The notes: generated from the letters alone by a model not told the origin. DNA of 64,000 nucleotides from Bugula neritina (GCA_964035545.1 OZ037765.1:23810004-23874003); one strand, 5' to 3'; positions 25,901-37,858 are shown, numbered from the stretch's first letter. Numbers and translations: made by a program.

Positions 25901-28900
25901 ATCTACACTGATACTTACCTCTGGTAACACCGGCTTCAGCTTATAATGTGTGACTAGTTTACCAATTTCCTTGTTAATTTCAATATCGTCTTCACCGGTT
26001 GTATCAAAGAGTACTACATGAGGAATGTCTTTTTCTACTGAAATCAACTAAAACAGACAAGAAAGTATAACTGCAAGAATACCACCTTGTGGCACACATA
26101 GGCGCACTACAAGGGTTTCGCTTTACCATCTTTTTATTAGAGTGACTTCTAAGCTAGCTGGTTTAACTAAGTTGATACTCTGTAAATGTGATTGGAAAAG
26201 CACAGTTCTGAACGAATTTCTACTCGTACTTCACAAACCCAAAGAAATGTTGGTCGATTATAGTGCAGTCATCTTATAGAACACAGATTTCACATTTTAC
26301 TATCAGCAACTCAGCTTAGACAGAGTAGAACTGTTACCTGGTGTTACTCCAATCAATTAATAAACTGCCAAAAATATTCAAATAAATGATTTTTCCCAAT
26401 TTTAAATTCAATTCACCGATCTGACCATCATATTTCCAGCGTAAACCAAAACACCCTCCCCACCACTGCTTACTTGAGCAATAAGAGTTTTAGTTGAGGT
26501 CATCTCCTCAAGCGCGTCTATCATCTCCCCATCAGTATCATCTTCTATCAGCTCAAGACCATAGAGTGAGCACAGACGAGTCTGTTAACAGAAATGAATC
26601 ACCAACTGCTACTACAGCATATAGCTGATCTATTACACAATATAATGTTTGATTAACAAGAAACCTCTCATTATTACAGGTAAAGTTGACTGTGTAATTA
26701 CAGGGTGGTAAGTGACAGCGGGTCTAGAAACTTCCAGTTGCTGCTTCGTGGAATCCACATGAAATTACTTTTAAAATTGCCATTGAAAATTAAGTACACA
26801 TTTTATGGTGAAACTTTTATCGATAATATATTACAAAAGTGATACCAATTCTTGAGAAACAGCACTGCTTTGCATTGAGTCACAGTGAAGTTAGAAGTTT
26901 AAAACACAACACAAACCTGATAAGGAATTAACCGATGTTCGTTTGTGATGTCATACAAGTGGACCCGTTGCACATTGCTGATGCTGCCATAGTCTATGAA
27001 CTCACATTCAACTGTCTGGCAAATAACACAAAATAACGCTGTTAGCCTTAAAGAGAAAGACATAGAAGCAAACTAATAACTCATACAGCCAGGTGTGGCA
27101 ACAGGGACATGCTGCTCAAAGCAGAGTAAGTTTGTCAGTATAAACTTTCTTCTCATCAACTTACATCTTTATCTACCATTTCCTTGGTTCTCACTCTATG
27201 CCATGCTTCTCCGTCTTCATCCACCGTGTAGGAGATGTACAGGTTACCAATATCTAGGAGAGATATCGGTTTCTTACCTCCATAAACAGAGCTAGCTTCT
27301 GCAGCAAACTGAGTGAAATCAGGCTGCAACACAAACAGAAGAGTCAGTTAGCTTCAACAACGCACACTGATAGATATAACACACCGTATACAATAACAGC
27401 AGACATTTCTGAAGTTTCAAACATAGTGTAGACAAACAGCAGCCCACAACGCCTCAAATTTTCACACGCCGAAAGCAATATATAATTAAAAGCAAGGTCA
27501 GAGCTGATAGGAGTTCACAGTATATTTTGAACTATGTCAGATGCGATACTATAATATATGCATCTAGAGGTCAATAACTTACAGTTTCTCTGTTAATTCT
27601 GAGGAAAACCATGGAAGATGACAAAACGTGGGTGACTAGGACTGACCAGAAGGGATCTTCTGGAATTTCGTGTTCCCCTACAATAATAGACCAGCAGAGT
27701 TTATAGGTTGTTTACTGCTGTGTTATGGATCAGCTGAAGTAGCTTAATGAGGCAAACAATTTTAGGGGAATGTTACCTAAAACCATAATGGTGTAAAGGA
27801 GAGCTTAAATGTATAAATGACTAGCAGAATGAAATTTAACACGAACTATAATCATTCATATAATTTAGTGAATAGCAATTCATTATTAAAAGTTTGAACG
27901 AAAAAAAATCAGACAATTATGTTGTTAGCTTGTTAGCTTGCCATGATTTACCACATAAATAGATACCTCAACTAACTCACTAACTCATACATAAACTACT
28001 AACTTTACCATACCTGGTTGAGATTCACTTATGGAAGTATGAGAACCTAAAGAAAAAGTAAACAGTTTGAAAATAATGAATTCTGCCTTTTATCAATAAG
28101 AGATACATCTAACACAGAATCAATGTTCACACTAGCCCACTTGACAAATATGCTGTATTGAACATATTCAGTAAACACTAACCGTTGACTTTAGAGCTGG
28201 AGCTTTGATTGTGCTGATTGAAGGAAACCGGGGACGGAGAGGATTTAGAGGACGGTGTGTAAGCCTGGGTAGCTGGAGCAGTGTTGGGCGTGAAAGTCGC
28301 CTGAACTGGTGGAGCAGGTTTCACAGGTGAATTAGATTTAGTGTAGTCAATAGACTCATCACTGTCTTCCCACTCGGCTATTCCCAAGCTGACTAGCTTC
28401 TGATTAATACATACTTTAGTGTTGCTGTCATACAAGATAACTGCACAGACGCCACCTGCAGCATTAACACATGGCTAATAGTCACAACTCCTTGCTAAAT
28501 CATGACAGACACTAAAAACTCCAAGTCTTTGTTGACTACTTGGAATAATTTTGAATGACTGTTTGCAAAATAAATTACTTACAAAATTGGTTACAGGCTT
28601 CAACCATTGCTATGTATTTGTCTTATATTCTATATTTACTTAAATAAACCAAAACGATTTACTAACCTACTTTTTACACGTTCATAAACTTAACTTAGAT
28701 AAAGAAAAAAATATAAACTTTGACACCAGTAAGGATCAGCAGTTCTTCCGGTTATTTCAACAGTTTAAAACCTGTATTGCTACAATCCACAGTGGGCACA
28801 GTTAATGTGTATTGATATACACCTACAGAGAAGTTATCTTACCTATGCATGACTGGCAAACTAGAGTGAGAGTTACATTTTTGGTAAGAGAGCTAAACTC

Positions 28901-31900
28901 TTGGGCCAACAGGTTGAATTTTTTGCTGGTGACATTATACAAAGTGACAGGTATAGCCTGGGCAGGCTCCTTGGTTAAACTTGTATGCAGCGGATGTAAC
29001 GTCTCCAGTGGCTTGTTTTCAAAATTACCAAAGTCCATGAAAAACACCTTAGCCTGTTGGAAATTTACAACTTACCATCAAAATATGAATTTTATTGAAC
29101 ATAGAAAACATAAAAATGCAAGAGCAAAATTGACATAAAAATTGTTGGCAAAATAGTGGCAAATAGTATGATGATTGATGAAATAAGAAACAGAATGAGA
29201 GTTTAAGAGAAGTAAGTTCAGAACAGCAAAAATATTGAAACCAGTGTCTTGTCTAGCCGTGCACACGCCTACACTCACCATAGAGGAGAAATCTGTATCC
29301 GTAACAACCGCCCGGTTCCAGGCATCATAAGCCAAGTCTTTCGTGGCACAGACACAATTCTTCACAATATTTTTGGATGCCCTATTTTTCTAAAAAAAAC
29401 AACAAGTTGCCCATACACACTGATCACTTTGTGATACTGGTAGAATATATTTAATTTTTTCTTTCAATAAACCATCAACCAATTATGATTAGAGAGTCAT
29501 CCAATCAAACAAAACATGAAAATGCTTCACAATAGATAAAACAAGATTTAATATGATTGAAATGATTTAATATGCATGAAAGTGTATATTAAATAGTGAT
29601 TCCAAATTCACACACCATAGAAGGCGAGTTAATGATGTCCACTACAGATAATGAAATGACTTTTTGCAAAAGTTCTAATAGATTCAGCTAAGCAATAATA
29701 GAATTTTTTGAGACTAGTTATATGTAGCCCATCCCTGCTACTCACTGTATTGGCGTAGCACTCATTTAGCTGTGTCATAATCTCATTAATACGACTATCA
29801 GTCCTGTGCACATAGATAGTCTTCATCTTTGGATCCACATAAGAGATGCACACGTCAGCTTCCTCTCTGATAAAAATAGTAACCATCACAGAACAATTTT
29901 AAAACTAGAAAATATTTATTGTAACAGTGTATATACAGTTTAAAACCTGAATTGCTACAATCCACAGTTACTGTTATTTGGATATAACATATATATTAAT
30001 TAGTTGAAGATTATGAATTAGCAACTTCTGTTGAAGAATAGGGGCAGCACTTTATTAAAAAACCTCTTTGTAAATTATAGATTGATGTAATACTTTTCAT
30101 GAGCAAAATAAATTAGATTGTACAGTAAATAATAAAAAAGGTGTAATTGTAATGTAACAGGTTAACAGGTGAGTGTTTGGTAAACTAGCCAACCACTATA
30201 ACCAAACAAGCAGAGGGAACTATAAATAGATCTGAGTATGACACATCTGTTTATATTTAGATCTGATTAGCCCTTATTCATTGTTCTAAGTAGATAACAG
30301 CAAGTTAAATGGATATTACACAGTTAGACTGAGACTGGGTCAGAGAAGATGCATGTGTTGGGGTCATAGGTAGACTCACCCGACATAGAAGATGTTGGGA
30401 GACTGTATCTCCCCTGGAAACTCTGATGGTTTCGCAATGGAGGCTGATAAGGAGACACTTTTTGGTGGTGCTGGATATAGCAAGATCTTACCGTGCCTAA
30501 AACATTGCAAGGAGGTACTTTGGTGTACTCATAACTGATAGCATAATGTGCTAGGCTGTATATTGCCATAACTGAAAACAAGGACTTTTCTATTTCTATC
30601 AATTTCAATAAACTCTTTAATGCAAACTTAGCCACTTGTAGAATGAATAAACTTTCACATTAATTTAAATGTTCAACTGTTCAGTACCTCCCTCAGTAAA
30701 GTATTTCTAGTAGGAACTGCATGGAAAATATAACACACTATTAAGTAGAGTTCCAGTAGAATTTTAGCTAGTAGCACATTACACACACTGCAGTACACTA
30801 GCATTCACATCCTATCAGATCAGCACACTCAAACATAGAGCTTCATATTTAAGCACAAACGGATGCAGCTCCTAAAATCTAATAGTGATAAGGCAAGCAC
30901 TAAATATTCATTCTAAACCTGGGCTGGGCTAAAGTGGTTGAAAATATTCAAAGGTACCAGCCAATAACATTAGCGGCTGCGGTTGACTCACTTACAAGTG
31001 TTCTGGCATAACCAAGTCCGTCCAGCCTACAATATAATCCAGGTATTCAGGGGGTAAGTTGGCCCCCACAACCCCCAGATACATATCGGAGAGGAGGTGT
31101 AGCCAGATACCAGATGGGTATATTTTTAGCAACTTTTTTATACCGTCTCTTACTTCTGCTTCACTTTGCTTCCTGTTTGGATCACGAGGGACTAAAAACA
31201 AATTCACATTTTAGCTCATCCTAGTAATAGAAAGTTAGAAGATGAACCACCTGATGGCAGATCTTGTGGTTAGACAGCCACCCTGTGACTACAATTAGTT
31301 TCTAATGAAAAGTTGAGTTACTAAACTTAGCACTGACTGTAGGAATACATTCAACAGCAGAGCTATATTAGCCAAATGATAAGTGTAGAAATATTTTTTA
31401 ATATGAGCGTATATGACACATGACACCATTTATATGACATGCGACACCATATACCTAGGTATTAATACTAAATTAGAGAGATCTTAAGATGAACCAGAAC
31501 ATACTGACACAAAAATAAAATGAAAGGCAATACATATAAATCCAATAGCTTGCTCTTTTTCAATTTTTTTTATTTTTCTACATAAAACAGTTTATGTAAA
31601 AGCAAATAATTTATTGTTCAAATAGTCAACAAACTTAGTAAAATTACAAGTATAATTCATTTTAAATAAACGGTGTACACATTGCTCAGAAACATTTTAA
31701 TTAGGATGACCCTTGTCATATGCCATAAACATTTCATCAACCTTTTCAGTTCAGTAGTACATTACACTGCACTGGAAGTTGTAACATGAACTATCTGAAT
31801 GCTATTATCTCACTGTATTTTTTTGAGAAAAAAATGCCAACAACCAAATAAATTCTACTGCATGTTTATTATGAAATTACAAACCATTTATTTACATTAC

Positions 31901-33753
31901 AGAGTAAATTATTGCCATTTCCCAATAAAATATTTTCCGTTACTATCTAGTGATAGTTCTTAATTTGTTAAAACTCAACCATCAACTGTTCCAACACTGA
32001 AGCTTTACGAGATATGGTAATATATTTCAAGAATGATTGTAACCAACATTAGTTCCCGGTAGGCAGAGTTCACTAACCTGTAACCTTTGGAATCACAACA
32101 GGTTTCTCCTTCTTTCCCTGAGGTTTTCTAGCTGGCCTCTGCTGAGAGCTGTGAACAGGATGGTTGGTATAAGATACTTGAGGTTGAGAATAGGATGCGG
32201 GTTTGGACCTGGTGTTGTACTTATGATAACCTTTATATCTGTCAAGAAGCATACATAGATAACACATGGCCTATGTCATGTTTACATAGCAACTATCATC
32301 ATTATTATTTGTATTTATTATAACACCAACAGAGAATAAGTATAAAACTAGACATTCAACGATAAAGCTTAGCTATAGTTGACAGATACAGATACTAAAA
32401 TATACTCTGATAAAACTTTCTCAACTGCAAAAGCTGAAAGTGATCATCTTTCTAAGTAATGGCCGTCATATCAGCCATAGAAATCACATAAAATATTACT
32501 CAAGCAAAAGCAGACCAACTTACGTGGAATACGAAGAGGGAACATATTTGTGTGAAGGTCGGAAGCTGTAGTTGTTTTTTGGCTTACGATGAGTATACTG
32601 CAACATACATAAACACTTTGTTTATATTATTTTCTGATGAAATTAAGTCCCTTTCATTCACATCTGAAGTAAATCGGTGATATTATCAACTTGATTTTTA
32701 GAAAGATATTGGAAAATACATTTTACAAAAATCCGTTCTACCAGTAATAAAGCTGAAGGATACAAATTGTAAACATGTACAATAAGCTCCGTAAAAATAT
32801 ACAGGTACAGTACACATCATAATAGCAAAAATTAAATAAAAGTGCTACTAAGCTTTATTTAGACAACTCTAAACTTTGAGACTTCAAATAACATTTCAAA
32901 TAAAATGTAAAAAAAGCAAAAATAACTGAAGCAACACTTAGACAGCTCTATACAGGCATACAGCCAATTTACCGCAATGTTAGCAATTTCAAAATGACCC
33001 AAAACCTAAGAAATACTAGTTGAAGGTAATTAGCCCATTAATTGTGTTAAGAAAAAACTTGACCACATCAACTTGAGTAAAGCCTAAACTTTTTTAAGAA
33101 AGTAAGGCACAATGTGTATTAGTAAAAAACAATTGTAAATGTCATACCGAGCTAAACTTAGCGGTTTTTCGACTTTTCGGCTTTTTAGATTTCTGATGAG
33201 CTACCAGTTCAGCGATGTGAGCCGTAGATTCATCTGCTACAGCTTTGTACACTTGAGCACCGGTTTTGTCACTGCAAAATATTCCACACACCAAAACTTT
33301 AATAATAAAACATTAATTTCTAAAGAAGAATTAAAAATCTTCTGTTATCTAGCACTTTTATTTATGAAATTAAAAGTATGGGATTTAGTACACCTGCTTC
33401 ACACATCGACCTAAATGTGACCTAATTCATACCTTTTTCGGATATTTTAAAAAAAATTTGAATTGGTCCATCTCACGTTTTTTAATAGTATAAATGAGTG
33501 ATAGTGACATAAAGAAGACTTTTGGGGCTTTTAACAAAAATGTGACATACTAAGCCTTTCTGCAAACATCTGGTATTCTACTCAGAAGGTCATCTAAAGA
33601 AGAGAAGCCAAGTTGTTTGAAAGGAATAGATGAGCCCATCAACTCTCGGTGGTCCTTTTCTAACATGAAGGAGTTGAGCCCTTCTTTGACACTTAGTAGA
33701 AGACTCCTAATGGTCTTTTTAGTGTTTTCTAACAGCTTTTCAGTATCCACCAT
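21912..33753 (-). CDS. TDRD7: TDRD7-like LOTUS/Tudor germ-granule protein
   Basis: TDRD5/TDRD7 proteins act in germ granules: LOTUS domains bind Vasa-type helicases or RNA, and Tudor domains bind dimethyl-arginine on Piwi-type partners. There are 26 phase-matched exons (5' to 3'): 33753-33551, 33271-33148, 32597-32524, 32238-32078, 31191-30996, 30496-30380, 29866-29746, 29389-29279, 29053-28843, 28455-28183, 28046-28014, 27677-27583, 27323-27165, 27015-26917, 26581-26474, 26047-25919, 25769-25638, 24953-24837, 24472-24269, 23968-23871, 23760-23660, 23387-23167, 22943-22779, 22689-22573, 22495-22378, 22156-21912. Total 3732 nt, 1243 residues. LOTUS domains at about 1-85 and 188-253; Tudor cores near 343-400, 595-650, 797-850 and 1097-1145. 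Human TDRD7 (1098 residues) has three of each. The N-terminus also resembles TDRD5, but that protein has a single Tudor domain, so TDRD7 is the better call. Confidence 0.88.
24240..24252. repeat. Poly-G tract next to a splice donor
   Basis: Thirteen consecutive G on the plus strand (C in the TDRD transcript), starting 15 bases inside the intron after the donor of exon 19. Confidence 0.85.
24269..25769 (-). CDS. TDRD7: Extended Tudor unit 3 (exons 17-19)
   Basis: The helix exon ends in LMSDINEYYSKQ, as in human TDRD7. The core then reads SVCAKYDGLWYRATI and FFKDYGNKSTV, and the unit continues into LPMQAVPCLLHTL. All usual cage residues are present. Confidence 0.82.
24668..24812. repeat. 44-bp tandem repeat in a TDRD intron
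   Basis: TTAACTACT recurs at 24712 and 24756, and TCAACTACT at 24800, exactly 44 bases apart. Intervening units share TGTAGA..TCAATG..CTAG. A more decayed copy precedes them. It lies in the intron between exons 18 and 19. Confidence 0.75.
25919..27677 (-). CDS. TDRD7: Extended Tudor unit 2 (exons 12-16)
   Basis: Core strings are ISYTVDEDGEAWHRVR and ECEFIDYGSISNV, followed by HVVLFDTTGEDDIEINKEI from the SN-like flank. The Asn of the common DYGN motif is Ser here and the WYRA-type motif reads WHRV, so ligand binding may be weakened. Confidence 0.8.
28183..29866 (-). CDS. TDRD7: Extended Tudor unit 1 (exons 7-10)
   Basis: Exon 7 provides the preceding helix (TDSRINEIMTQLNECYANT). Exons 8-9 hold the Tudor core with CVCATKDLAYDAWNRA and FFMDFGN, and exon 10 holds GGVCAVILYD plus a Ser/Pro-rich linker. 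The core keeps the W-x-R-A and D-F-G-N elements expected for methyl-arginine binding. Confidence 0.8.
28761..28793. repeat. 33-bp dispersed repeat, copy 1
   Basis: Starts CAGTTTAAAACCTGTATTGC and ends in ACAATCCACAGT. It matches 29936-29968 with one mismatch, in the same orientation. The two copies flank the exons of Tudor core 1. Confidence 0.8.
29936..29968. repeat. 33-bp dispersed repeat, copy 2
   Basis: Starts CAGTTTAAAACCTGAATTGC; the partner is at 28761-28793. Sequence outside the 33 bases does not match, so both may be ends of longer degenerate elements. Confidence 0.8.
30996..31191 (-). CDS. TDRD7: LOTUS domain 2 of the TDRD7-like gene (exon 5)
   Basis: Single exon encoding EVRDGIKKLLKIYPSGIWLH through LLSDMYLGVVGANLPPEYLD and WTDLVMPEHL. 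The G-I/L-W...L...Y pattern matches winged-helix LOTUS folds. No third LOTUS exon of matching phase was seen on either side. Confidence 0.75.
33148..33753 (-). CDS. TDRD7: LOTUS domain 1 of the TDRD7-like gene (exons 1-2)
   Basis: Exon 1 encodes KKTIRSLLLSVKEGLNSFML and SIPFKQLGFSSLDDLLSRIP; exon 2 encodes YDKTGAQVYKAVADEST and IAELVAHQK, then a Lys/Arg-rich stretch. The IPFKQLGF string and the DEST...IA.LVA.Q tail are typical of the first LOTUS domain of TDRD7/TDRD5. The ATG at 33753 opens the domain, so it is the probable start. Confidence 0.85.
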
Positions 33754-34224
33754 ATTGAATAGCTAAAAAATTCTAATAGAATAGTTAAAACTACCAGAGT
33801 GAAAAGGTATAGCTGAAAATATTATATCTGCTATTTAATTGCCTCTAATACAGCAAGATTTATTTAGAGTATTTTGCTGGTGATTGCCTAGACTCTGGGT
33901 ATATTTTATTTTTCAGACATGTCAATAAAAATCCTCCTCTCTAAAAATGTTGACTATAATGAAAAATGAACATAACCTCAACTTTTTATTGCCTATCTGT
34001 GATTTATATCAATAGTAAGGGTGGTCAGTTACAGCACCAATAAAAATACACCATGCAATTTTAGAACAAAGCTATTTAGCAAAACTTGTGAAGGTAGAAT
34101 GCATCATTCAGCAGTATTTACAATGCTAAATAAAAAGACAAAAAAGATGGGCGATATAAATTGTTATACAACTATTCTTATCGTAAAGTAATAAACTAAA
34201 TTTGTGGCTTTATACAATGTTACA

Positions 34225-34708
34225 CAGGTTACTGTTGTTTCATACACAAGTCATTTCATATACAAGTCATTTCATATACAAAATGGTTGTTTTGTACACA
34301 AACTGCTATCCATTTCGTACACAAAATAAATAATAGATTATAGTAGATAACTACTTGAATGATACTAGTTTACTTATTTATTGCATCCCAGCTCTCTTTT
34401 TCTTCCAGCATGTTTTTAAAACAAAACAACTATTACTTATGTGCTGCCATCTACTGACAACATCAATATGAATACCTAAACTAAAAGAGCAGTTACCCCT
34501 TAGCACCTACATATCACAATACTAAATAAGCATGCGGTGAAATGTAATGTGCAAGTTATTAAATGAATATTTGTAAGCAGTACTGTATGACTCGTACCTT
34601 AAATATAAATATAAAAATAGGTATTTTAGTTTATTTATATTGATGTGTACGAAACGACCTGAAAAAGTGGGTATGAAACAACTTGAGTACAAAATGACCT
34701 GCACCCTG
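34225..34708. mobile_element. 484-bp inverted-repeat (MITE-like) element with 5-bp target duplication
   Basis: Starts CAGG, ends CCTG, and is flanked by TTACA on both sides (34220-34224 and 34709-34713). The left end (TTGTTTCATACACAAGTCAT) matches the reverse complement of the right end (CAAGTTGTTTCATACCCAC) over a long imperfect inverted repeat. The repeat includes CATTTCGTACACA on the left and CGTTTCGTACACA on the right. Internal GTCATTTCATATACAA units repeat in tandem. No transposase frame: a non-autonomous DNA transposon. I cannot assign the superfamily. Confidence 0.7.
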
Positions 34709-35269
34709 TTACACAATACTATGACCTAAGATTTAATCAACATATAGCTGAAAAATTAAAAAAATGAGCAGGGTGTTGGGAGCTATTGACTATTTTTTAT
34801 TGGAAACCTACCAACAGTAGGTTGCTGGCAAATACCAGCGGGTATTGACCAATTTTGCAATTTGCAAATATTTTAGGAAATCCAGCAGGTTACGGATATC
34901 CAGTGAGATGCAGTCTACTTAATCAGCAAGTTTAAGTCTAAAAATACTACATAAGCTAGACACTTTCTTGATTTGGCATGACTCAAAATTTGCTGACACT
35001 ATCATCACACATTGCTCTACAGTCTAAAAATACTCATACTGCAAGATGAAGGCTTTAAAAATTGGTAAATGGCAACTATATGCTAAAAGTTAGGGTTGCA
35101 TTTGACCTTGCTGATAGTGCAAGACAGTAACTGACAGTAACTGAGTAAATTAAGTGAAGTGAATTACTACTCGGCAGATTGCAACTGCAAGATACTATAA
35201 CTATAACTATTTAATTCTACTTTTAACAAAAACTGTATCACAACCAACAAAGACATTATTGATTATGGA

Positions 35270-35720
35270 TAACAATTAGAACTACATTGTAATTGAAATT
35301 ATGATTATCATTATGACTATGATCAAACTTGATATTAAAAATAATTAATAAATAATTAAATTAATAATAATATAAAATAAATATTTATATAATAAATATA
35401 ATGAATAAAATATCAATATTAATATATTCAATTTTATAACTATAATAATATTAATATTAAATTTAATGATTATCATTATAATAATTAAACTTAATAATAA
35501 TGGTATAAATATTGATATAACTAAAAGATAATCATTATGATTGTCAATTTTAAATTCAGCTTTAAAATCAATTTAATTTTAATTATGATGACTAATGACT
35601 AGTCTAATGAGTCATTGAATTTGAAAGTCATCGACTTTGTGTGACAATATGATATATCAATTTGAATATTAATATCGATATTCGATAGACTATAACTATA
35701 AGTATATCATAATCTAAAAG
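35270..35720. repeat. AT low-complexity block
   Basis: Degenerate mixtures of ATTATGATTATC, TAATAA and GATATT units with almost no G or C. Similar in style to 59740-61340. Confidence 0.6.
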
Positions 35721-37214
35721 TTGCAGCACATCTTAAAGTATAAAACATCGTGCATATTCGATTAGTAAAATGCAATAGTTGAAAATACTAATTTTCATCA
35801 AATTTTACATTACAACATGAGTGAATGTCGCACTCGATGTGAATGCAAGGTCCAATGTTTCGCACACGCTAGGATGTAGGAGACGAACGATGGCCATCAG
35901 CAAATCGCGATGAGCACAATAAATCACCCAATCAGAATCGGAAGTGCACGCTGTAGGTAGTACTCGTACAAGTGAAAGATTGGTGACATGAAGAGGACAT
36001 AACTTCTTATAACACTAGAATAATGTATAGCCTATGCCCTATAGGCTACTGACCTTATAACGCAGAATGTACATAATTGCAATATTGTTATCTGGTTCTG
36101 AAATAAAACTCCTGATATCCAAGCCAAAGTTTATATTGATAGTCATGGGATAAATCACAAAAACAGTTTTAAATTTTAATGCGATGAGCTATTTTAACCC
36201 TGCCCCAGAAATTTGGCCATATCATTATCTTTTTATGACAAGAATTAATAATATTATAGCTTCTGTGCAAATAGCTGCAATGTGCTTTTGGTTATAATTC
36301 TAAGCTTAAATGTTCTATAAAAAGTTTCTAATCTACCAATTAAAGCTGTCTATTTTCAGGCCAACATCTAGGAAAAACACTCTTGTATGTAATTATAACA
36401 AAATAAAAAGTTTTTAAAGTTAGGTATGATACAATTACTTATTATGCAGAGTATAAATTATGTGTAAAATATGTAAAATACTGAAAGGGTTGGAGAACTG
36501 GTGTAGTAAACACTTTTATTTCCAGTAAAAGCCATTTGCGAAATAAGACAAGTCAAGAAAATAAAATTAATTGTTCTGCATTGGTTTTCCATTAGATGTG
36601 GCTTTGTAATTATAAAGTGTAATTTGAAACAATTGAACAAAATAAATATTTTTATAATTGAATGTGTGGCTGTGAATAAATTAGCAAATGGCTCAAAAAG
36701 GAAAACTTTATATTTAAAACCACTACAATAAGTTTCAAAATATTATAGTCTTCATAAATTTTGGTTCAGAATACAGGAATTTTAAATTCTGCAACTACAT
36801 AGCTTCTTTTACAAAATTTTACCTCCAGAATACAAGTTGTCTCATGTTTTTTAATATTACAGTCTACACCTAAAGCATTTCGATTAAACTAAAAGTTTTC
36901 CGTTATGCATATTTAGGCATGTGTGAGAGAGTGCCTAGTGCCTACACGTAATAAGTTTTTGAACTCATTTGTTGTGTTTCTGTAAAGTAATTTAATGCAG
37001 GGAAATGCTTATATAATGATGTTATTTAGTAATACTATCAGTTTAAATTTATTTAACAATAAATTATTTTTCTCAACATTAAAAAATAAAAATGTTTACA
37101 TTTATAATCTGTTAAAATCAAACGCAGTTGTTGGCAATCTGAACTATGTGAATATTTTGTAGCTGTTATAAAATAAAACTTAAAATTTCGCATCAACTTG
37201 TATATCTATTTCAA

Positions 37215-37220
37215 TTTATT
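37215..37220 (-). terminator. Candidate poly(A) signal of profilin
   Basis: TTTATT (AATAAA on the minus strand) about 204 bases beyond the profilin stop codon. Confidence 0.4.
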
Positions 37221-37423
37221 GAAACTGATAGGTAACACTATAATGCATTACGTAATGCATGTATCTAACATACCTCTCAAAAAATAATTACAAGAAATGA
37301 TAGAACAAAATAATTTAATATTATTCATAAAACCATTTCAGATATCAAACGACTCAGTAGTTATCTTCTCATAACATGTGAGTTCAGCGCCCATTATTAC
37401 TCCTGTGCAGTATCATGGCTCCA

Positions 37424-37858
37424 TTACATTCCTTTAGTTATTAGGAAGTCTCCAAGATCCATAATGACTGAGCTACCATCATCTTTGTCACTGTTAATTT
37501 TATGCAAACCTACGATGAGAACTTTTGAAGTTCTACATATGGTGGCATGTCTGATTCCACTTTTCAACAAAATACCGTGCTTGCCATCGTTAATGACTAC
37601 ATTATAGTGATGTCCAAACAGGTTAAGAGAAGTGTATCGGGGGTTTTGAGGGTCAGCGAGAGCCTCTATCATATGCGCTGCCTCTCCATCCTGTAAACAA
37701 TTATCTTCGTCAGCATCTTCTGGACTCTGTGCTAACACCCTCCCTCTCATGTTAGATATGCAGCACACATCTATGAGATTTGATTCAATAATAACACTGA
37801 TGTACTCAGCCCATTCTGAAATCTCTTCAAATTTATCATGCAGCAGCAAACAAGGCAT
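37424..37858 (-). CDS. Divergent profilin
   Basis: Profilins bind actin monomers and proline-rich proteins in the cytoplasm. One coding exon from ATG 37858 to TAA 37424 gives 144 residues, near the family's usual 125-140. The acceptor TTCACCCTCAG ends two bases before the ATG, so an upstream non-coding (or short coding) exon is likely. Family features: a W-x-x-Y-I helix (EISEWAEYISVIIE), the strand pair around FGHHYNVVINDGKHG, LKSGIRHATICRTSKVLIVG in place of the usual GVVIVKT-type strand, and the closing DLGDFLITKGM. The V-W-A-x-S motif reads RVLAQSP, so the Trp of the poly-proline site is Leu, and the C-terminal Tyr is Met. A profilin-4-like member is possible. Confidence 0.72.
   Translation of the reverse strand: MPCLLLHDKFEEISEWAEYISVIIESNLIDVCCISNMRGRVLAQSPEDADEDNCLQDGEAAHMIEALADPQNPRYTSLNLFGHHYNVVINDGKHGILLKSGIRHATICRTSKVLIVGLHKINSDKDDGSSVIMDLGDFLITKGM

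Larger units (their letters stand above)
33754..37214. other. Spacer between the TDRD7-like gene and profilin
   Basis: Contains the 5' flank of the TDRD gene, an inverted-repeat element (34225-34708), an AT-only low-complexity block (about 35270-35720) and a small CpG-richer patch (about 35820-35960). The patch has an inverted CCAAT-like string (CCCAATCAG) and could be a distal promoter. No coding exon is seen. Confidence 0.45.
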
